Below are positions 53,506-63,862 of a stretch of 64,000 bases of DNA, one piece after another. Each line of letters starts with the position of its first letter. Position 1 is the first letter of the stretch. The stretch is from Ascarosepion bandense (taxonomy: Eukaryota; Mollusca; Cephalopoda; Sepiida; Sepiidae), in NCBI GenBank assembly GCA_037127315.1, contig JBBBDQ010001122.1, positions 6,031,001-6,095,000 of the forward strand, read 5' to 3'. The notes beneath the pieces were generated by a model. The model saw nothing but the letters and a program-made list of their open reading frames with translations, was not told where the DNA came from and made no database searches. The translations under genes and the position numbers were made by a program.

Positions 53506-54687
53506 GTTGGCCATAAATGTCAAGGTAAAACTTCTGAAAAATTTGACAATGGTGTGTCTGTTTAAAGCTTATAGGATTTAGGCAGCATTGACTCATCTAC
53601 AGCTTATGACATAAAGGTAGAAAGAGAAAAACAAGAAGCAAAGAGAAAAAATAACCATCACTAATCCAGTAAAATATACGTCTAGTCCATGGCATAATCC
53701 CAATTGTGATTGATTAGTGATGAGCAAACCTGAACACCTATTTGCAAGATTAATGTATGAAACTTCTCAATTTTTCTTAATTTCAAATGATGATGCTCTT
53801 TATTCCAGATGGAATAATGAGATCCCATTTCTTGTCTGATATCTACTGCACCAGCATATATATATACAGCCTTTGAGATTTCATTTGCCCGATTGACTCA
53901 GTTGATTAAAAACTTAATTGTTGGCCATAAATGTCAAGGTAAAACTTCTGAAAAATTTGACGGTGGTGTGTCTGTTTAAAGCTTATAGGATTTAGGCAGC
54001 ATTGACTCATCTCCAGCTCATGACATAAAGGTAGAAAGAGAAAAACAAGAGGCAAAGAGAAGAAATAACCATCACTAATTCAGTAAAATATACGTCTAGT
54101 CCATGGCATAATCCCAATTGTGATTGATTAGTGATGAGCAAACCTGAACACCTATTTGCAAGATTAATGTATGAAACTTCTCAATTTTTCTTAATTTCAA
54201 ATGATGATGCTCTTTATTCCAGATGGAATAATGAGATCCCATTTCTTGTCTGATATCTACTGCACCAGCATATATATATACAGCCTTTGAGATTTCATTT
54301 GCCCGATTGACTCAGTTGATTAAAAACTTAATTGTTGGCCATAAATGTCAAGGTAAAACTTCTGAAAAATTTGACGGTGGTGTGTCTGTTTAAAGCTTAT
54401 AGGATTTAGGCAGCATTGACTCATCTACAGCTCATGACATAAAGGTAGAAAGAGAAAAACAAGAGGCAAAGAGAAGAAATAACCATCACTAATTCAGTAA
54501 AATATACGTCTAGTCCATGGCATAATCCCAATTGTGATTGATTAGTGATGAGCAAACCTGAACACCTATTTGCAAGATTAATGTATGAAACTTCTCAATT
54601 TTTCTTAATTTCAAATGATGATGCTCTTTATTCCAGATGGAATAATGAGATCCCATTTCTTGTCTGATATCTACTGTACCAGCACAT

Positions 54688-55011
54688 ATATATATTGTCA
54701 TCCACAGATAGATCTGTTTTGCTGTATCACAGCTCATCAGTATGGTTAGACTCCAATTGCTACCTAACCCAGGCTTGAAACCCGACCGAATTGGCGTCAG
54801 TCGGTGACTCTACCCCTGTGCCACGGGTGTTCGGTGGAAGAAGGCAGTTATCCTTCTCCCCCACTTGAGAGAGATGTGACACAAGGTCTTTTTTAACGTG
54901 GGGAACCTGCGTGCGTACACCCAGGTACTGGTCAAACATTACCTATCCACCGGTGGCTAGGTTCCAAACCGGTCATAACTGGTCTTAATTTGTCTTAGGT
55001 GTATCCAGCCC
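54688..55011 (-). mobile_element. Hammerhead-ribozyme SINE, copy 9, inserted in the tandem repeat
   Basis: On the minus strand the element has the A-box-like GTGGCACAGGGGTAGAGTC, B-box-like GGGTTTCAAGCC, hammerhead and short TA tail. Upstream of the tRNA part is about 150 bp of further sequence (GGTTTGGAACCTAGCCACCG region). The tandem repeat gives both empty-site flanks. Confidence 0.8.
54697..54751 (-). ncRNA. Hammerhead ribozyme motif, copy 9 (G12 lost)
   Basis: CTGATGA, perfect stem II, AAAA for GAAA, stem III region CAGATCTATC. Stem I is a full CCATA/TGTGG (five pairs) followed by GTC/GAC across an internal loop: the clearest stem I of this subfamily. Confidence 0.75.
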
Positions 55012-55080
55012 GATACAGCCTTTGAGATTTCACTTGCTTGATCGACTCAGTCGATTAAAAACTTAATTGGGCAATTAAAG

Positions 55081-55693
55081 TTTATTGCTTTACTCGCCCG
55101 CGGTCGATTAAAAATCTCGCAATGAAACGTGTTCCTTCAAATATAGAAAAAGGAAATTTGATTCCTTTTACAACCCAAAAGTATGCCATTGAAGGTTCAC
55201 AAGTTACTTAGAATAACCTACTATCACCTTTTATCATCCCAGTCAGTGTAAACATTCATTTAATTAACGCTTCCAGAGTGGAGAAAAAATGTCTATCGCC
55301 CAGATTAAAGACGCTCACAGACTTTTAGAAACTCATTTGGAAAAATATTCTCTCTGCTTACGAAAAGAAAAAAATACGTATACTCCTTTCAACCACGCAC
55401 CAAAAAACAAACAAGTAATTTTTTATAGAAAATTCTTGAGAAAATCAGATTTGTTATTTTTTTATCATCTATGAGATGGCTGTTGTAGCCAAATAGAACA
55501 AAGAAACTACAAATTTAGGTACCTCCACTCAATTGCCAAAAAGACAGCATATCATGATGTTAAAAGGGCTCGAACTTAATAAAAACAAGTTTTATCATCA
55601 AAATGTTTATGCTATTATTAAGAGGAGAGATCAAATTTTGTTATTATTTTTAAAAAATTTAAAATCCTTTTTAACACATTTGAAATTTTAATA

Positions 55694-55694
<1 letters not shown>
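55081..55694. other. Unassigned intron 9 sequence
   Basis: A short open frame at 55,289-55,474 (MSIAQIKDAHRLLETHLEKY) has no recognised family. Nothing else seen. Confidence 0.35.

Positions 55695-55757
<63 letters not shown>
55695..55757. repeat. (TG)n(AG)n compound microsatellite
   Basis: About 16 TG units followed by about 15 AG units. Confidence 0.95.
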
Positions 55758-55760
<3 letters not shown>

Positions 55761-55784
55761 AAAATAAAATTAATATTTTAGACT

Positions 55785-55980
55785 AAACTATTGCCCGGTT
55801 CACACTCCACCCACGTCTTTTGAACAGGTGAAGAGGCTCTTCCCTTGTACCTTGTTTAGGATGTGGTCTCCGACTTTCTCTTTTTCAATCTTTTCACTCC
55901 TACGTAGCCCCCTGCACTTCAGTGGCATTACCGCCTTGCTCAGGGTGATATGATTTAAAAAAAAAACAAAAAAAAAAATA
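55785..55980 (+). mobile_element. LINE-tailed SINE, plus copy
   Basis: Starts GACTAAACTATTGCCCGGTT, contains AGGATGTGGTCTCCGACTTT, and ends GCCTTGCTCAGGGTGATATGATT plus an A-rich tail at 55,957-55,978. This orientation shows the poly(A)-like 3' end clearly. Confidence 0.85.
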
Positions 55981-56011
55981 TGGATTTATTTTGGGGGTAT
56001 CCATAATAAAT

Positions 56012-57332
56012 AAATTTCAGATGGAATTGTCATGTGTTAGCACGGAACTCAAATTGGCTAATGCTCAATTAGAAAGTGACTTCAAGAGCAATGAAATGAG
56101 GTGCCAGACTTTGGTGTAGTCGGTCAGTGAACTATCTAGGTACTGTTCTGTCCAAAGCTGATCTTCAGAATCGCTCAACCAGTACAAGTTCATTGGCTGA
56201 AACCATGTCTTCTTTCCAGAGGATAAATGTTGGCATTTCTCCAACATCCACCACACCTTTGCATTCACTCATCACCTCCACTGGATTCAGCAGCAGAATC
56301 ATTCAACATGAAAGAAATTTAAGAAGGAAAACCAAGAATGAAATTGAAGAAAAAATAAACTCTTAAAGAAACTAACGAGTGATTGAATACAGAACAACAT
56401 TGGTGCTCAGATGTTGAACTGGAAATGCAAGAAAAGATCAAAATGATAAATAGCGAAGATGACAAGATCCGTGAACTGATGACTCAGAACTGAACTTTGA
56501 AGCAACTTGAGTACAGGCTGAATGAGTTCAATACATCAAAGGAAGAATATGAGCAAATGGTCACGGAGACAGAGAAATCTAAATCCTATTTTGAAGAACT
56601 AAACGATCTTTGACTTCAGAATTTCAGTTTGAAGAAGGAAGTGAATGAATTATATGAAGAAATCAACAGTTTGAAAGAAATGAAAACTCGGTTTAAAATT
56701 CTGCAACTTGATTGCAATGAATACATTGACTAATTGTATAAAGAAGAGAAGAAATGTGCTTTGCTGCAGACAAATTTAGATCTTAAACAGAAAGCTGTAG
56801 ATGATGCCATTGACAGCAAGAATTTCACTGAAGACAATTTGACTAAAATGAAAGAGATGTATGAAGACCTGAAAAGGCAGTATGAAGAACTCTTGCTTTC
56901 CAGTCAGCTAACAAGCCATCTGGTGAAAGAATGAGTCATAACTGACCAGTTAATGGATAAGCTGAAAAAAGAATTGGATGACTTGAAAAACACATGGATT
57001 ACTCCTAGTACCCATGAAGAATTGAAAATTAAATTGGCAAATGTTGTTACTGAACGAGACTCTTTTGAGTCCAAATCTTTGAAACATTGTGAAGAAGTTC
57101 TCCAAGTGTAATCGGGTAATGATCTGCTTAAGAAAAAAAAATGAAGACTTTGAAATTGAACTTGAGAAATGTCAGCGTCACTTGCAAGACAATCAACGTA
57201 ACATTGAGAAGCTGACGGCCAACCTGGATACATTTAACACAAAGGAAACTCAATGGCATCAGACAGAAATGAAATACAAGAGTGAACTTTAGCAGCTGCA
57301 AACCAAATTAGATCAAATTCAGATGGAATTGT
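56012..57332 (+). pseudogene. Processed-type pseudogene of a long coiled-coil protein
   Basis: About 1.3 kb reads, across at least three frames and about eight stops, as an intron-free coiled coil (for example LKKEVNELYEEINSLKEMKT, MKEMYEDLKRQYEELL, NEDFEIELEKCQRHLQDNQR). One Ser/Thr-rich segment lies near the start (SSFQRINVGISPTSTTPLHS). Parent gene not recognised; a centrosomal or motor-associated coiled-coil protein would fit. An 18-19-bp direct repeat, AAATTCAGATGGAATTGT type, borders it at 56,012-56,030 and 57,315-57,332. No poly(A) tract is seen. Confidence 0.75.
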
Positions 57333-58191
57333 AAATATATAATAATTGGAATTATATAATAGAGTAAATAAAGATCAAGGTAGAAAATGTGTCTTAATCT
57401 AACATGTTTCACTTTTATTAAGGTTTCTTCAGAGATCTGTTTAAAGACAAGAGATGAAAAATTTAAAAATGTTTTTAAAAACTTGTGTGTGTAGCCTTTC
57501 AGGTTTCTTAAGGATGAATTCCAGAAGTCAGCTTCTTTTCTCATTTCAAACTTTGTTTGGGCTTTTGAATTCTTTTGTTTTTATATACTAAATAAAACAT
57601 TTTGGCTGATCCATTTTTTAGTACCTGTCAGGTGTATAATCTGAGAAGAAGCAATTTCATCTCGATGAAAAAAAATAATGATTAAAAGACGTTTATACTA
57701 ATTGTGTCACTTTGTTTCAACAGTGGTAAGTGCATAAATATAACTATACTGCTACCCAAGTACCCAGGTGATTCCAAACTACCCATTTATATAACAACAA
57801 AAACAATGAGGTAAAACATCCAAACTAATCTTGTGCTGACAAGGACTCATTTGTAGCTTACGAATAATGTATTTGTTGGATTTATTAGAGGCAAATATAG
57901 TGCAGTGCACTTAGTTAAGAATGTAGGTTAAACACAATGAAAATTTCAGATCAAAATTCAACAGTGTCAAGCTGTAGACTTATTGATACACCAATGGGAA
58001 AACATTTATTTTATCAATTTTGGGACTCTGTTGCAAAATGAAGCAAAAATAGGTTATCAGAAATCAAGCATTTTGTCCAAATTTCTTAGATGGAATGGTT
58101 TGATTATTAATCTTTGATTTTCTTTCTTCTTATTCCCCCCCCCCCACATACTACTGATGGGTCTCCTTGATCAAATCTATAGGGCATCATA
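57333..58191. other. Intron 9 sequence with a CTGAAGAAA repeat
   Basis: At 57,403-57,440 the minus strand carries CTGAAGAAACCTTAATAAAA then GTGAAACATG, a diverged form of the fold-back phrase at 21.2 kb. The rest is unassigned. A C-run lies at 58,136-58,145. Confidence 0.45.
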
Positions 58192-59441
58192 CAGGGTGAC
58201 CCAAATAAAACAGAACCTATAAATTTTTTTAATAAAACTGTTAATATTAATTTTTCTTCTTTTCTCTTTCAGGGTATATAAATTGACTTTGTACATGAAA
58301 TATTGAAACAATAATCTTCCTCAATGTGTCTTGGTCAACCAAGGAAAGGACATTTTGCATAGAGGTCTATTTTGCCAACAAATCATACACTGTAGTGCAA
58401 ATAAACTTTCAGTAAAAGTTTCACTTTCGTCATGCTCTATCAAAAAGCAGAATTTTTGTTTCAGTTCAGAAGCTCAGAGCGTATGGAACTGCAAAATCTG
58501 AACTCTAAAGGTCTGAGGGACACATATTCTGGTCGGAGGGTGAGTGCTAGAACAGAAAGATTAATGCTGTATAAGATTAACAGAAACATTAATGCTGTAT
58601 AAGACTCAGTGGGGCAGAGCCCAATGAAATCACTTTGATGAAGTCAACAGTTAGGAATCTCTCGATAATCTTTGCGGCATGTTCCCTAAATCAGATCTTC
58701 ATTTGTAGCTTTGCAACATTCAAATAAAATAAAACCTCATGGTGACCAACATTGAAAAACATGTAACTATGTGTGAATGGTTTGTGACACAATCAAAGAC
58801 AATCCAGATTTCTTGGATCCCTTTTGGTTCTCTGACAAAGCGTACTTTCTGCTTTCAGGACATATAAACAGCGAAAACAATGCCTTTTTGGATACATTTT
58901 CACTGTAGGTGTTACAGAGGTTGTTACATACAGCATAGGTTGCAATTCATAAACATGGCATTATTGGCACATATTGGTTTGAAGATGAAAATGAGAGACT
59001 TCAAACAGTGAATACTGAGCACTGGGGCAGTGCTGAGGAAGCTTGGGGCAATGCAGAGGGATAAATTGAGATGAACAGCAGTGATTCCAACAAGATGGAG
59101 TCACCCTCCTCACACATCAAATGACCTCCTAGCCTGACTGAGAGAGCAATTTTAAGAGAGACTGATCAGCAGGAAGTGGGATGTTGAGTGGGCACTGCAC
59201 TTACCAGACTTGAACTCCCCCAGATTTTTATTAGTGGGGCTATCTCAAGGATACTGTGTACCAGAAGAACCCTCAAATGATTGGGGAACTAAAGGCAGCA
59301 ATCACAGCTAATTTAATTAAAACGTAGGGGAATGATCGTACACAGACTGAAGTGTAAATCCACTAAGTTTCTTAAAAATAACTGAACCTTTCTGGGATTT
59401 ATTACAATAATTATGGGTTCTGCTTTTTGGGGGTCACTCTG
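58192..59441 (+). mobile_element. TA-flanked mariner/IS630-type transposon, 1250 bp, inactive
   Basis: Terminal repeats of 30 bp (CAGGGTGACCC...CAGAACCTATA and its diverged inverse ending 59,441) are flanked by TA at 58,190 and 59,442. Interior fragments read NPDFLDPFWFSDKAYFLLSG (first catalytic D region), HKHGIIGTYWFEDENERLQT, and SPDLNPPDFFLWGYLKD-like text near 59,198-59,255. It is a DDE_3-type transposase of the kind common in arthropods and molluscs. Many stops and frameshifts make it dead, but the element is structurally complete. Confidence 0.88.
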
Positions 59442-59779
59442 TATTTATCAGATTGTCTTTTTTATCTTATCAGTCCCGGCTGTTTAACAGACACAGAATG
59501 TAAAAATTGTTTAAAAAATAATAAAAAGTAGTGGTGGGAAAGAAAAACTAAAAGAAAGAATTGAGTAACAAGTTTGAGGACTGCCTTATGACTTTGATAG
59601 TTGCATCTTTTTTACCAGACACCACTGTTTGAGCCCAGCTAAAACCAGATATTTTCATGGCACACAGGCTGGTTGGCTTTCTCCCACCTAGTGGATTGAA
59701 GCTGCACTATCTTCTTACCCTCCTGCTTTATTTCTTTTTCATTCTATTTCTTGTTTATGCCTTTTAATTAATCATCTTA

Positions 59780-60395
59780 GAATGTAAAACAACCTGAATC
59801 ATCATCATCATTAACATCTGTTTCCATGCTAGCATGGATGGGGTTTTCTTGATAGTTCTTTTCCAGGCTTCCCACTTTTGTGTAAAACTTGGCTGTAATA
59901 TCAGTCAGTCAGTTAAGTGCCATACGTGATACACACTTGGGCGATTATGTCTCGAAAGAGACATGACTGACTGGGCAGAAGATTATCCCACAGTAGGTTG
60001 CCATTGCTTTCTGCAGTAGACTGTTTGCCGACCAAGGCTATAGAACCCAATCTGTCCTGCTATTTAACCCATAACTGGAAGGAAGAGATGGATTAATACC
60101 TTTCCCAAGGGTATTTGCGTGCAAGTGAATACAATGGATTCAACTGGAATTCGAACTCGGCTCTCCAGTTTCGCGTTCCGAGCCGATATCCACTGTACCA
60201 CAACGCACATCCTGGCTGTAATATCAGCTTCCTTAAATTGTCATTGATAAGCTGGGTCCATGTTTTATGTGATCTACCTATTCCTCTTTGGCCATCAACC
60301 TCAATAAACCTACAATTGATGATTGGGTTTTCTATGTCCATTCTCTTAACATGACATCTAAGTCTTGCTTGAATGTTATAACAAAAAAAAAAAAA
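59780..60395 (-). pseudogene. LINE reverse-transcriptase C-terminal relic, split by a SINE
   Basis: The minus strand near 60,375-60,235 reads RLRCHVKRMDIENPIINCRF then IEVDGQRGIGRSHKTWTQLI and NDNLRKL. This is the typical end of a LINE reverse transcriptase (W-x-G-H-V-x-R-M ... G-x-R-G-R-G-R-P-x-x-T-W). It resumes left of the SINE as KWEAWKRTIKKT and ends in an ATG-rich ATGATGATG tail. Confidence 0.75.
59905..60212 (-). mobile_element. tRNA-derived SINE, full length with target duplication
   Basis: 308 bp flanked by a perfect 15-bp duplication TGGCTGTAATATCAG (59,890-59,904 and 60,213-60,227). On the minus strand it opens with TGGTACAGTGGATATCGGCT (A box) and GAGTTCGAATTCC (B box). It contains AAATACCCTTGGGAAAGG and ends CACTTAACTGACTGA without a poly(A). 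It is the reference copy for its family in this window. Confidence 0.92.
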
Positions 60396-60507
60396 GAAAA
60401 AAAGAGCAACAAAGATAACATGAAAGAAGAATGGGTTGAAATTAACTTTTTCCTCCCCCCCATTTTTTAAAAATATGATTGAAAGAGTTACTGATTTCTC
60501 TTTGCAG

Positions 60508-60717
60508 ACATTACCAACCCTTATACGCATGTGCAAGAAAGATCGAACATTGGAAGAGAATGTGGAAGGTGCTGAAACTCTGGCCTACCTCATTGAGGTG
60601 AACTCTGAACTCCAGAAAGTTGCATCCATATCTGACCATCTCATCCGTACGTTATCTGAATACCTCAAGTACACAAATGTCCAACAGATCAGTAGCACGC
60701 AGACAACACAGAAGAAG
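60508..60717 (+). CDS. ARMC8: ARMC8 exon 10
   Basis: 70 codons after [69 protein letters not shown] and [10 protein letters not shown]. The [11 protein letters not shown] motif is near-identical to vertebrates. The likely donor is AAG|GCATGT (GC type, 60,718). A GT donor four bases on (GCAT|GTATCT) fits consensus worse and would end in phase 1. The next exon lies beyond the window, so phase cannot be checked. Confidence 0.93.
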
Positions 60718-61136
60718 GCATGTATCTTATTTCTTGAAAAACCAAAAAAAATTTTCAATCTTTTCAGTATAACGTCTATATCGGTAAATGTATTCTAGTT
60801 CTTATTCTCCTTATCTTCACTTCCTACCACCTCCTCTTTCATTCATATCACACACCATTTTAATAGTAGCCCTCTACATTGAATGACACTCAAGCCTTGT
60901 ATTGAGTAAATTTAATAATAAAAAAAAATCCCTGAAAAGCTTCACTGCTGAAATGAATTATTTGCATTAGTTAAAAATTCAGTTTTATTGAGCGCTATGT
61001 GCTGAGGATATTATTTTGATTATTTTTTAATGTTTATAGACAATGTTTCCCTATTTGAGTATTATTCTTAAATAAGCTCGTCAGATTGAGATTTTGATAT
61101 GGATGCCATGCATAGTGCCAAACGTTTTTTTTTTTG

Positions 61137-61652
61137 TTTTTTTTAATCATCTCACCCCAAGCAAGGCATTCCACTGCCACTATTGCGCATGGGGCTACAT
61201 AGGGGAAGGTAAAGAGAAGGAGTGGTTAGACATAGGGAATGTCAGGAGGAAGGTGACAGATGAGTAAGGATACCGAGGATGAGGGTTGGGCAGATGGGAA
61301 GAGTGTTTGATAGAATGGGAGCAGGTTAGTGTTTTAGGAGGTGTCTATTGACCTTACATTTAAACTCCTGGAGATTGTAGCTGTTGGGGAAGCAATCATT
61401 TGGAAGAGAATTCCACAGTCGGGAAGTGCGAGGAAAGAAACTGTTGGGTAGAAGTTATGACTGCATTTTATCGGTTTCACTGTAAAAGGGTGGGATCTAG
61501 TTGCTAATCTAGTATCTCGTTCAAATTCGTATTTAGGGGTCACTAGTGATCTAAGTTCATCGGAGCAGAAGCTGTGGAAGTATTTATAGAAGAGACACAG
61601 GGAAGCCATGTCGCACCGGTGGGAGAGAGACTGCAGGCGGTCTGCCAAGTTC
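61137..61652 (-). pseudogene. LINE 3'-end relic
   Basis: Minus-strand text: NLADRLQSLSHRCDMASLCL then FYKYFHSFCSDELRSLVTPK, EFERDTRLATRSHPF, then the tail ending GCCTTGCTTGGGGTGAGATG. The best-preserved example here of the family also seen at 15.0-16.25, 30.7 and 49.2 kb. Confidence 0.85.
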
Positions 61653-62283
61653 ATGTTCAGAAATATCTAAACTGTTACCTGTATACAGTCACTTTCTCAG
61701 ATCAATAGTTAAAAATGGTTTCAAGCAAATGAAGCCTGTAGGTCTCAGCAAGGACCATCCTTCTTCAAACTTTATAGACTAGCACTAAAGAATCACAAAC
61801 AAAGAACTGTACCAAACAACAGAAGCCACATTATTTGAGGATTTTTATGACAGCAGTAACAACTAAAATGGATAGCAATTATAACTGAGAAAATAATGAC
61901 ATAATCAAAATGTTGACATTCTGCATTACTTCAAACAAATGGTTAGAAAGAAAGCCAAGTGAATTTAAGAAATTTATTTTCCTGGAGTTTTAAGAGAAAG
62001 ATTTTATAAATTACAACTAACGGCATTACTGGCTGCTTGGTCATATATGAATATATGAATATTGAATGTTTCTCTGTAAGGAATTGCTTAGTATTACAAT
62101 TACCATATACAAGACCTCTTTTCTTTTAGATGTGCTCTTATTTTTAGAAAGAAAACAACTCCTGGAATTTTTAATGGGTGAATGTTCTTTGCTTTGACCC
62201 CTTTGTTGTATAAGGTGTGAGAGATTATTTATGAATTTTGGTAGACGAAAAAGAATTTTGAAACTTTTCATTTATTTTCACTC

Positions 62284-62285
<2 letters not shown>
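61653..62285. other. Unassigned intron 10 sequence
   Basis: Nothing recognised. Confidence 0.4.
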
Positions 62286-62332
<47 letters not shown>

Positions 62333-62960
62333 CACTGTTAAATATAAGAGATAATGAATGAGCCGTTCTATATATCATATTTTGGCTTTAATTTCAGGTG
62401 AAATTAAAAATAAAAATTCTCCAACATTTGGATAATTTTTTATTAAGTTGGTTCTAAGCTTTCAGCTCACATGAGCCATCTTCAGCGACGATTTTATCTT
62501 GTGTTGACATAAAACTTTGCTAAGCAACGATAAGTTACCAAAAATAGCAGATGCAGTTCGTAAATTTGTAATGCCGTTCTATGATGTCACACCGCGTGAG
62601 AGCTCGAAATGATAACAGAACCATATGTTTAAATGTAATGTAATGTGTTATGACCAGATTTAAACATGATTTTATTAAGTGTGGATTGTTTGGATTTAAT
62701 GTAGATGGCCTCCAATATCTGAAGGTTCTTTTTACTGTGTATGAGTGAGGATTATTATGTTGCTGACTAAAATCTGTCTGATATTACCTACATTAGAACC
62801 AGCTTAATAAAAAATTATCCAAATGTTGGAGAATTTTTTTTATTTTCACCTGAAATTAAAACCAAAATATGATGTTTAGAATGGCTCATGATTAAACATA
62901 ATAGACATTCATTGTCTGTTATATTTAACAGTATATGTTCAGAAAATTATCTGCTGCCTC
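62286..62960. repeat. Fold-back repeat pair with hammerhead-like hairpin
   Basis: A minus-oriented segment at 62,335-62,520 and a plus segment at 62,793-62,950 share ACTGTTAAATATAA...AATGAATG, AAATTATCCAAATGTTGGAG and AACTTAATAAAAAATT-type text in inverted order. The left one carries CTGAAGATGGCTCATGTGAG then CTGAAAGC. (TA)n tracts border both sides (62,288-62,330 and 62,969-63,006). Confidence 0.75.
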
Positions 62961-62964
62961 GATA

Positions 62965-63011
<47 letters not shown>

Positions 63012-63205
63012 AATAAAGAAGGCATATAAATGAAATCTATTACAAAATGGATTAACTCTGACATATTTTAAATTTATTTGTTTAAACATTATTTCTTAAT
63101 GGATATTGTATTTGAGTAGATACTCGTTTTTATAATTAAACTATATATTTATTTATTTATATCTACTGGCTTGAATAACTGAGAAATCTTGTTAGGAAAA
63201 TATGT

Positions 63206-63290
63206 GTCCTTGGCAGGATTTAAACCTGCGTCCCCTAGGGGAAACTGTCAATTGATCTGACGTGTCTTAGACCACTCAACTACAAAGGAC
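63206..63290 (-). repeat. tRNA-like sequence, class II length, left copy
   Basis: 85 nt: acceptor strands GTCCTTT and CAAGGAC pair at six positions, D-arm GTTGAGTGGTCTAAGAC, long variable arm TTTCCCCTAGGGG, T-arm GCAGGTTTAAATCCTGC. The anticodon stem is defective and position 33 is not T. I call it a tRNA(Leu/Ser)-like repeat, not a functional tRNA gene. Confidence 0.7.
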
Positions 63291-63610
63291 TTACAGTCAG
63301 ACAAAGTCTGAAATAATGTTTTTAAACAAACGTTTTCTGTTTTTTTTTATGGATTCGTCTCTGCTTTGTTTTCATATACTAATGTAGACAAAGACAATTT
63401 ATTCATGAAATTTTAAGAAATCTATTATAAAATGGATTATCTTCGATATATTTTTAATTTATTTTGTAATGGATTTCATAAAATTTCATAAAAAATTATC
63501 TTTGTTTACATAAGAATACCTTAGGATATGAAAATAGAGCAGATATGAATTCTTCGAAAAATCAGGAGAATATGTTTAAAAGCATTATTTCAAACTTCAT
63601 TTAACTGTAA

Positions 63611-63697
63611 GACCTTCGTAGTCAAGTGGTCTAAGACACATCAGATCAATTGACAGTTCCCCCTAGGGGGATGCAAGTTCAAATCCTGCTGGAGGTT
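63611..63697 (+). repeat. tRNA-like sequence, class II length, right copy
   Basis: 87 nt: acceptor GACCTTC/GGAGGTT (with two wobble pairs), GTCAAGTGGTCTAAGAC D-arm, variable arm CCCCCTAGGGGG, T-arm GCAAGTTCAAATCCTGC. The acceptor bases differ from the left copy but are compensated. The anticodon stem is weak. Confidence 0.7.
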
Positions 63698-63812
63698 GCA
63701 TATTTTCCTGATAAGATTTGTCTATTATCTAAAAATAGTTATACTGTTTTATTTTAAAAAACAGTATCTACCCAAATATGATTATCCATTACAAACATTG
63801 TTTAAACAAGTA

Positions 63813-63818
<6 letters not shown>

Positions 63819-63858
<40 letters not shown>
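63819..63858. repeat. (TA)n microsatellite
   Basis: About 20 units at the outer edge of the inverted repeat. The remaining bases to 64,000 show nothing recognisable. Confidence 0.9.

Positions 63859-63862
<4 letters not shown>

Larger units (their letters stand above)
53506..55080. repeat. 414-bp tandem repeat, three units, the last interrupted
   Basis: GTTGGCCATAAATGTCAAGG starts units at 53,506, 53,920 and 54,334 (414-bp period). The units are almost identical, so the duplication is recent. The third is broken at about 54,688 by a hammerhead-SINE insertion and resumes at 55,012 with CAGCCTTTGAGATTTCACTT. Confidence 0.93.
63007..63820. repeat. Inverted repeat carrying two tRNA-like sequences
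   Basis: Sequence outside the tRNA-like parts is also inverted (TTGTTTAAAC, AGTAGATACT and similar pieces near 63,080-63,125 match the inverse of 63,735-63,812). (TA)n lies at both outer ends (62,969-63,006 and 63,819-63,858). The spacer 63,291-63,610 is unassigned. Confidence 0.75.

Noticed and set aside
63206..63697. Genuine tRNA genes
   Set aside because: Acceptor and T arms look good, but anticodon stems are defective, position 33 is not T, and they belong to an inverted repeat with relatives at 16.9 kb.
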